A stretch of DNA of 64,000 nucleotides from Chrysopilus asiliformis. Taxonomy: Eukaryota > Arthropoda > Insecta > Diptera > Rhagionidae. The stretch is from NCBI GenBank assembly GCA_964034945.1, contig OZ035961.1:8478501-8542500 (forward strand). The letters are read 5' to 3'. The position numbers were made by a program, and so were the translations under genes. Below are positions 56,301 to 64,000 of the stretch, piece after piece; positions within the stretch are counted from its first letter, which is position 1; every line of letters starts with the position of its first letter. Under the pieces are notes generated by a model. The model saw only the letters and a program-made list of their open reading frames with translations, was not told the origin of the DNA and made no database searches.

Positions 56301-58018
56301 ATGTCCATATAATAAGAAATATTTTACAAACATTTTTTTTTGATTATTAGCTTTTTACTTTTTTATACGAATTATAATGAAAAATTTCGCCCTCTTGATT
56401 TTGCCTAAAAACATTTCAAGAGCACTCCTGAGTTAATTGGAGCATTATTACAAAAATGTCTCTCTATCATCAGTTGATCTGTCAGTTGACAAGATTTCTC
56501 AAAAACTAATAAAGCTAGAGTCATGAAATTTAACAGTCGTATTTGGTCCACAAAATACGCCATACAATTAGAGGAAAGGGGTCTGCGGTCTTATTAACTC
56601 TCATACAAAAATCGTGAAGAAACGTGACGAGGATGTGGGGTTCAAAACGGCGAAAATTAGCATGATATTTTTTATGGACAGTCCGTAAGGGATATGAGAA
56701 GTCTATAATTTTATTTATTAACACAATAGCTGATTTAAACTGAAAAACTTCTAGTGGTGACACCGATTTTCACTAAATTTTTAGATTATTTAAGTGAGAG
56801 GCATGTGTTATTAGAATCCTTTGCAATAGTGTTTTAATTAGCCTTAAAAAAAGAATGGAAATGGTTGCTGATTTTAAATTGAACAAATTGTTGGAAACCT
56901 AAAGAAGTGGTTTTGATCGAAGATACCGAGTGAGAAAGTAATTAAATTAATTTTCCTCGTCTTGGAATTTTTCGATCAGTTCATTGAGACGGCAAATCGT
57001 TGAATTGCCTTTGGATTTGAGAAGTTTTACTCAAATATGCAAACAACGAATCCTACCTTAAAAACTAAATGTTGTTTTTTTCATTTGGCAATTCAATAAG
57101 TTAATTTTGTGTCCAAGTGAACAACGAATCAGAAACGTGCATCCAAAGTTTTCTTATGTTTATTTATTTTACCAATTGACAACGAAAAGTCTTCTGTTTG
57201 GAACGTGCTAAGCGTTTTATCTCTGATGAAGTCCAATGTAAAGTATTTAAAGCGAGCATAGAATCGAAAAATATTCTAAAAGTGCCCGTAAGTCACCAAC
57301 GGATAATAGAAAACAACTGTCTTTGGAGAACGATGACTTGTGGCCGAAAGAACGCCTATAAGAACGCGATGGTCTCTAAATGATTTCCAATAGAATGTTG
57401 ATATAACTAACTAGCAAATAAACGAGCACACTAACCATATAGAATCTACTATAAGAGCATCCAACATATTGTAGTTTTTCGACCAAAGATAAAGGACGCG
57501 TGCAGAAAAATAATTAGGTTCCCAATATGTAACATTTAATAATGCAGTTCTATTCTAATCTCATAGTCATGTGATCCACATATCTGTATAAAATACCACA
57601 GGAATTTGTACTGGGAAGACATGAGATAATGGCTTTAGCAAATGGCAATGGTAAAAATTTTAATTAATTCCAATGACTTGGATTATTATATACCTTTGTA
57701 TGATTAACAAAATAGAAATATTTTTAACCTTAGCAGGAAAATATTCAAGATTCTTGGAAAATATATTTTCTAAAAAGGGGAGGTACCTCGTCGCTTGAAT
57801 ATTATTGTTTTGACGTATACGCCATTTACTTCAGCTGAGTTATTCTTATTTGAAGTTTGAATAGAATTTATGCTAAACCTGATCGATGGATTTTTTTTAA
57901 ATTTTTTTGAAAACTAGTTTTGTTAATAGACTTTCAGTAAAACAAAAATTTAGTTCTCGGCCACAATTATTTCTACGATTTAAAAAAAATGTTTGTTAAA
58001 AAATTAAAAAAAAATCTT
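56301..58018. other. No gene recognised
   Basis: AT-rich sequence with short ORFs (57198-57383 and others) lacking motifs. Confidence 0.3.
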
Positions 58019-58263
58019 TGTGATCAGCGATCTCGAAAACCCACAAATATCAATTTTTCCGAGAGAAAATGGGAAAACTGATATTTGGTTATCCTTGGAG
58101 GTAATCCAGTTTTGAATTTTGAAATTCTAACACCAGATTCGTGATCAGCGAAGCCAAAAACTCCCCAATGCCAATTTTTCGCGAGAAAAATGGGAGAAAG
58201 GATATTATCGTTATCCTTACAGGACCTTTCGTTTCGAATTTTGAAAATCTAACACCGAATTTT
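58019..58263. repeat. Two tandem ~121-bp units
   Basis: Units begin at 58019 (GTGATCAGCGATCTCGAAAA) and 58140 (GTGATCAGCGAAGCCAAAAA). Each contains CCAATTTTTC-like and GAGAAAATGGGA-like blocks and GTTATCCTT, and ends in GAAATTCTAACACC or GAAAATCTAACACC. The phrase is also seen once at about 27495. Confidence 0.85.
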
Positions 58264-60944
58264 TATAAAACAAAACCCACTTGTATGAAAGAGAGGGAGA
58301 AAGTGGTCCGATTGTTAGAGCGCAATTGAAAATCAAGGTAGTTTTCTTAAAACATTTCTTATTAGACTGAAAGTGCCACCAACAAAGGTGGCAAACGTTG
58401 AGTTTGTTGAATAGACGAAGAACTTTGAACTTTGCGATTGAATAGTAGGTGACAAAACACCTTATCGGGGGCGTCAATTCCTTCTGTTGGTATATATATC
58501 TAATACATCGGAACATGGAAAAGTTGTCCACCATTAAATTGTGTACACGATGCCAGACCTCTAAACGTTCAACAAAATTCAATAGCGCTTATGGACAGAA
58601 AAATCGATAGATAGATAGGGATTTTACTAGTTCAGTGATATAACCAATTAAAGTGTAATTTAGCTGGATATGCCCACCCTGAAATGCATAAAAGAGAAAT
58701 TCAAATCGAAATCCCATGTCCACAAGTCACGGTATCGAAGTTTAACATATTTTTTGCTCTAATTTAAAATAATTTTTCCGTTGTCTTTTCGATCGCTTGG
58801 AATCTAGTGAATGTGGAGATTATATAGGAATATGTGTCCAAAAGATTCGTCTAATTGGTCTAAAGAACAGGAGAATCGCACTCGATTTCTGGGAGTCATT
58901 AACAGTAAAATGTTGAGATCATTTTTTAACACTTCGAACGTTGTAAATGACGAATACGATGTTGTTACCACTACGACTGTGACGACGACGATGTCGATAG
59001 TGATGGAAATGTCGATTGATGATGAGGAATATTACAAAACAGTTTTTATTCTCCTATTGTATCTTGGAAATAGAAGAGTCTTGTAACTGATTTTACACGA
59101 AGGAATTGGATAGGAGGAATTTTATCAGATGTCTGAAAAATTTCGTCCATGTCATTTTGGTCCAAGACAATAATATGTTTTGAAACGTTCTGTCTTCAGT
59201 TGTATCTCTGCAATCGTATCTTGACTTACGACACTTTTGAGTTATTGATACTACAAGAATCTGCAGATAAAATTACACCTACAAAAAAAATTACATGACT
59301 GTATCATGATTTTTAATAAAGTTATTTAACAATTTTTTTGATAAAATGCATATTTCTCCAAATATCGTAAGTCGACTGACAACATTTGATCGAATTTTTC
59401 ATATATTATGAGTTAAGATGTTTTTGCTTGGAGTTTTAATTTAAGTCCAATGTTGTAAGTCAAGTTAGGATATTCCAACAACTTTTTAATTTTAAGGATT
59501 TCGGACCTCCAGCCACAAAATTCAATATTTTTAAGACTTTGGTACTTCTCTTTTGTCACTCTTTTTTCGAGATTTTTTGTATTATCTTTAGTACACGCCT
59601 TCTCCCCCTCCCAGCTTTTATCTTCACACTCCTCCTTCCTTCACTCACCCTACCCCTTTAATCTTCACACCCGGCCTTCCTTCAACCCCGCTCTAAATCC
59701 TTAAAATAGTTACGTTGCTTATGACCAGCTTGTTATCTCCAAAACCCGCAATAGTAAAAAATCAAGTTGCTCACATCCGGTTTTTTCTAAATATTTGATT
59801 ACAATATAATCCAAACACCTCGAGTGTTAATGAACCTCTACGTATGTACGTCTAGAACCTCTTCGAAGTGTACAAAAGATCGCGTAGTATGGAAGTAGTA
59901 TCGACCTCAGCCGACACATCACTTGCACAAAAGACCTGAGAATTTATCTTAATTGGGTGGTTTTGTTTTAATTAGAGGGTCTGTTACAGATCAATCATTA
60001 TGATATCTCACGATCGACTGCGAAATTGATCTTCAGATAGGAATTCTTCTTGATCGGCATCCAATCGAAAGAAGGTTAAAATCATTTCCACTACCATGAT
60101 AGAGAAATATTGTTCGAAGTAAAATAGTTTAAAGGGCTACATCTATACAAGTATAATATGTAGTGTGTTATTGAATCACTTTTTTAGGTGTGCTGAAGAA
60201 GGTGTTCAATGGTTGTAATCCATAGCTGTTAATTCTCAAATCCTGAATCGTGAGAAGCGTGATGATCAAATATTTCTCTATCAGGCAGGTATTATTTTTT
60301 TTGGCGAAATTTTATCTACCTACGATAGAGAGTTGATATAGTATCTGGAATCTATATTCAGAAGAAGATACGAATCGTCAGCAATTTTTTACTGATTCAT
60401 AGCTAGTATAGTAGTACAAACAAACTGTAAATCGAATTAGTCGAATTTTTGTTCAAATATCAATTAATTAGATTGCGAACAAATCAAATATAAGTCAGTG
60501 AGATTTGTTAATAAATTGGGTGGAATTTCGTAAGTTCCGTAATTAATTGCCCCAAATGGCATTAAAATGATCGGCTATTAATTTTACGGCTTTAATATTT
60601 GCAGTAGAGCAGTTCTGTTGGAAAAAGCTAACTTTTTTTTTTTTGATTAAACACTTTTCGCTGGAATTTTAAATCTGTGGTAGCTGTAAATTATGGAATT
60701 TTAAATGTTCTTGAAAATGTTGAACACCAATATTTTGTGAAAAGAATGAATCATATCTAACCTAGGGGACGGGATTTGTAGCGAAGAGGGGTTTACAGTG
60801 AAAAAATGCACTAACCTTTACTGAGCGGAAGATTTTTATTAAAAAGGTCTGTTTAATATTACATCTAAATACCTGTATCAGTTCAGAAGGTTGGTGAGGG
60901 GTGAGGAGGAAGGGAAACTTTGAATCATCGTATTTAGCCTTTTA
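58264..60944. other. No gene recognised; small C/T-rich repeat
   Basis: Around 59600-59690 a CTTCACAC..CCTTCCTTCA phrase occurs twice within a C/T-rich stretch. The ORF at 58811-59086 has a Thr/Val-rich part derived from an ACGACG-type simple repeat and is unlikely to be a gene. Confidence 0.3.
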
Positions 60945-61568
60945 TACTATGTTCACACCGACGCAAAATTACGTAATTTTGAAGATTTTCGTAATTCTGA
61001 ACGAAATCTTCCTCGAAATCACGAGATTTCCAGTACATTAACCTGTTTTCAAAAATCACTAAAAGTATGCAATTTCCACAAAATTACGAACGAAATCAAG
61101 CAAAAATAATGTATACAACCCTGCATCACTTATTCAGCTCTCTTCAGCACATCAGTTTTGACATTTGTGCTGCATTGGAAAAACGGAAATATAAGAAAGA
61201 TAAGCCGTGTTCCGCACGCGAAGAGGATATATTAGTAAACAACCTACGCGGGGCAAAAAAAATGGACCTGTTTTTGATGTGATTAGATATGAAATGGAAA
61301 ATAATTGTTTATTTTCATTACATATAATTTCCATTGTCGTCTAAAGTGTCTAATTCTGTTTGCACATATTTGATCGATGTTTTGAATTGTATTATTCATC
61401 ATATTACTAAAATTCATAGTAATCCTACACGAACTTCCTCGATCCATTTTTGAACTAACGTAGTTGAAATGTCAAACAAAATTACCTTAACCTCAGTGTG
61501 AACACTTTGGTTTAAGATTTAAATCATTTCGCAAAATTACGTGATTTTGCGTCAGTGTGAACATAGTA
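60945..61568. mobile_element. Harbinger-like nonautonomous element (624 bp)
   Basis: Inverted ends of about 37 bp start TACTATGTTCACACCGACGC on the left and, complemented, TACTATGTTCACACTGACGC on the right. They continue AAAAT(T/C)ACGTAATTTTG. The flanks are TTA (60942-60944 and 61569-61571). The palindrome AAAATTACGTAATTTT lies in each terminus. An internal 71-codon frame at 61067-61282 contains a Lys/Arg-rich segment but no recognisable transposase or Myb-like motif. Confidence 0.9.
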
Positions 61569-63090
61569 TTAGTCGCTTTTCTTGTTACTCGAAAGCCCTT
61601 GCTAGCTTAGTCCATAGTAACATTTTTGGTGTTTGGCACGTATCTGACAATAGAAAGAAGAGATGTTAATTAGTAGTAAATATTTCCAAGAAACCAAAAA
61701 TTCTATATTAAATCTAGTATTTTTAGGATTTCCCCAAGTTTATAAAATTTCCCGATCCAATTCATTGTTTTTGATTAAAATTTAAATCTAAATTAAAATT
61801 CAAGAGGATTGATATGGAAATTTAGTCCTTAGAGATTCTCCATTTTTGAACTGCGCTTGACCTACCCCTATTATGAAAAATTTGCAAAAAAGCGTGATTT
61901 TAAAAGTCAGATCAATTATGCTACACAATTTTTTAAACATTTTAATATTTTACTAAAACTGTACCATTGTTGTTAGATACTCTATAATATTTTTGAACTT
62001 GTTAAATTTTCTTAACTCATGAAAACAACATAAGTTACTGCACTAATTTGAGATTGTCTAACTCGAATATAGAGAACAGAACAGGTCAAAGACGTAGTGC
62101 TTATAACTTTACGCATTGAAACCAAACTCCTCAAGGCCGTTTAAGACGATTTTCTAGTTTATTTCTCCACATTTTTCTATATATTTATTCGTAGTTTTTA
62201 AGGTATCAAAGTATAGTTTTATCCTCCCTTTTCCCCGCAATGGTCGGGATAAACCATCACAATCAGAGGTCGTCGAAAGATAGACAGCAACTGAGCTGAG
62301 ATTTAAAGAGTAAAACTTGTCCGTCACTTCTTTCGTCCGGATGCTAACTTGTCAACCGAGGACTAGGATTGCATGCTTCGGACGTTGCAAGGTTTGAGTA
62401 GCAAATGGTAGAAGGCCTCGGTTTCTAGGTTATTTAAGAAGCATTCCCTACACATCATCTAGGAAATCCATATCGGTGGAAGTGCTGATGACAAGGATGT
62501 TCAAATCTGAACCAGTCATCTGATAATATGAAAAAAGCCACAATCAGAACACTTGTGGACACCGGGCTGGAAATGCATTGGTAACTGGCCACTGATGGTT
62601 AAATTATAGAGACGTGTAAAAAGGTTGGTGGTGTTTTTTTTAATCGTTCTATATATAGATCGTATAGTCCAGGGTGAATGTTGATGGTTGGAATTTTAAT
62701 TTTTTCTGACATTCAACTTTTGATGCGTGCATGGCGACATGGACCTGAGGGAAAAGTAAACTGTCCCAAGTTGTAAAAAGTGCATCATTCGGATAATATA
62801 AGATGGTCTCTTGTACACTCAATTATCGGAGTTAATTATTACTACAAATGTTGGAAAACGTTTAGAATAAAGGAGTTAGTATGTATAAATGAGAATTTTT
62901 TGTTGAGCATGTTTTTATATTTTATAAGACGTATTTTTTTCGCGAATAATTATTGGAAAACAAATGTTTTTCTACAGCAGTTTTGGTTTTTTAGTAATGC
63001 AAAACATTGAAACCTACATTTATGACGACGTATACATATGTATGTAGTGAATGTAATAAATGTAGCAAACATGTCGCAAACGTAAAAACC
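61569..63090. other. No gene recognised
   Basis: AT-rich sequence. The ORF at 62780-63010 has no motif. No repeat was identified. Confidence 0.3.
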
Positions 63091-63366
63091 CAAGTTAATT
63101 TTACTGGAATCTCAGTCATTTTTACTGGAATATCATAATTATTATTTAATAGAACCCGAATGATTTTTATTAGAACACCAGTTATTTTTACTAGCACCCC
63201 AGTAATTTTTACTAGGACCACAGTAAATTTTGATTACATATTATAAATTTTTATTGAATTATCAGTGATTTATACTGGACTCCCAGTAATTTGAGCCCAG
63301 TAAAATTCACGGAAATGTTCACAGGAAACCTAGTGATTTTTACTGGAATTCCATGGATTTTTACTA
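63091..63366. repeat. Degenerate ~22-bp tandem array (TTTTTACTGGAAYCCCAGTA)
   Basis: About a dozen imperfect units of the form AGTAATTTTTACTGGAACCC follow one another, some shortened. The minus-strand frame 62991-63221 therefore shows a repeated VLVKITG-like peptide, which is a by-product of the array rather than evidence for a protein. Confidence 0.85.
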
Positions 63367-64000
63367 CTTTTAAATTTCGTTTACATTTAATGTAGTTTGT
63401 AATAATTCATATTGAAGAAAATAGCCAGATGTATGGTCACATTATTTATTACGTACCAATTTCTAATTATTTTTTTGGACTTGCGAAGTTATTTTTCTCG
63501 GGCGTTGTTTGTTATTTAACATTAAGACGATCATATTCTTTTTCTAGTACTGTAAATGTTTTTACAATCTCCTTTTAGCACAAAACCTAATAAGATTTGT
63601 TCGGTTGCGATAAAAGCCATATTCAAGCCACTTGAAAGCAATTTAAAAGTACTTTTTGTGGGGTGTATAATTCTTGTTGTTTTATGTGGTATTTCATTTC
63701 ATAATTACCTGCCCACATCAGTTTACATAACTTGACAAATGCTCCACTTATTACCGTTTCATAACATCAAAAGATTTTTGGAAATTCCTAAGCATATCTC
63801 CATTCGTTCAACTTGCTGCAAAAATATAACTGAAATTAAAAAAAATAATGGATGACCTAAAAAATTTGGGCTGAGTATTTACTGTCGCCGAAGTAAGACC
63901 ACATCCGATATAAACAGCAATTTTTCGTTAGATATGAGCAAAAAAATAATACTTTTAAGATCACTTAATGTCCATTTAATGGAAATTGGTTCAGTATCTG
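63367..64000. other. No gene recognised to window end
   Basis: AT-rich sequence with no ORF, RNA or element ends recognised. Confidence 0.4.

Noticed and set aside
62991..63221. ORF with repeated VLVKITG peptide
   Set aside because: By-product of the 22-bp tandem array, with varying unit length that breaks any conserved protein repeat.

Overview
This window looks like gene-poor insect DNA, most likely from a fly or gnat. The evidence is an AT-rich background, GT-AG introns with pyrimidine-plus-TTTAG acceptors, one animal-type isochorismatase-domain gene split into three exons, and a dense layer of dipteran-style small transposons. No prokaryotic features, tRNA, rRNA or CRISPR array is visible. 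Almost all conceptual ORFs are short and random-looking. I find one convincing intact gene, one broken zinc-finger gene and one possible lone exon; the rest is repeats and featureless intergenic or intronic DNA. I cannot exclude that parts are introns of a long gene whose exons I did not recognise.

Region by region. Positions 1-2300 are unique, CpG-richer sequence with one possible exon. Positions 2302-5972 hold two diverged copies of a 0.6-0.85 kb repeat. Between them lie a decayed C2H2 zinc-finger gene (minus strand), a complete type I hammerhead ribozyme (minus strand, 4169-4219), a 0.9 kb polypyrimidine tract, and a second partial ribozyme copy exactly 1,204 bp away. The intact gene is at 6125-7834 and encodes a 203-residue isochorismatase-domain protein ending in a peroxisomal-type AKL tripeptide. 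Just downstream, 8138-10240 is a three-layer nested insertion: a 765-bp hAT-like element inside a hAT element, inside an old interspersed repeat. Each of the two hAT insertions has a perfect 8-bp target duplication. The outer hAT carries heat-shock-element-like motifs, a TATA box and an initiator, arranged as in an Hsp70-type promoter.

From 10 kb to 64 kb the window is a graveyard of nonautonomous elements. These include a second intact-looking hammerhead (16096-16143) and a decayed third one (26486-26534). There are many copies of a GTCCGTCTG-containing interspersed repeat with subterminal inverted repeats, which I tentatively compare to Helentron/DINE-1 elements. There are three TTAA-flanked piggyBac-like MITEs (one flank mutated), two TTA-flanked Harbinger-like MITEs, and a TA-flanked MITE centred on a perfect 53-bp-arm hairpin. 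There are also several foldback elements and tandem arrays of 22 to about 150 bp units.

The most unusual signal is the hammerhead family. Two loci have the full catalytic core, the same GUGGCG stem II loop, and short palindromic stem III sequences. One locus forms a direct-repeat unit reminiscent of Penelope-like elements or animal retrozymes. No reverse transcriptase was seen in the window.
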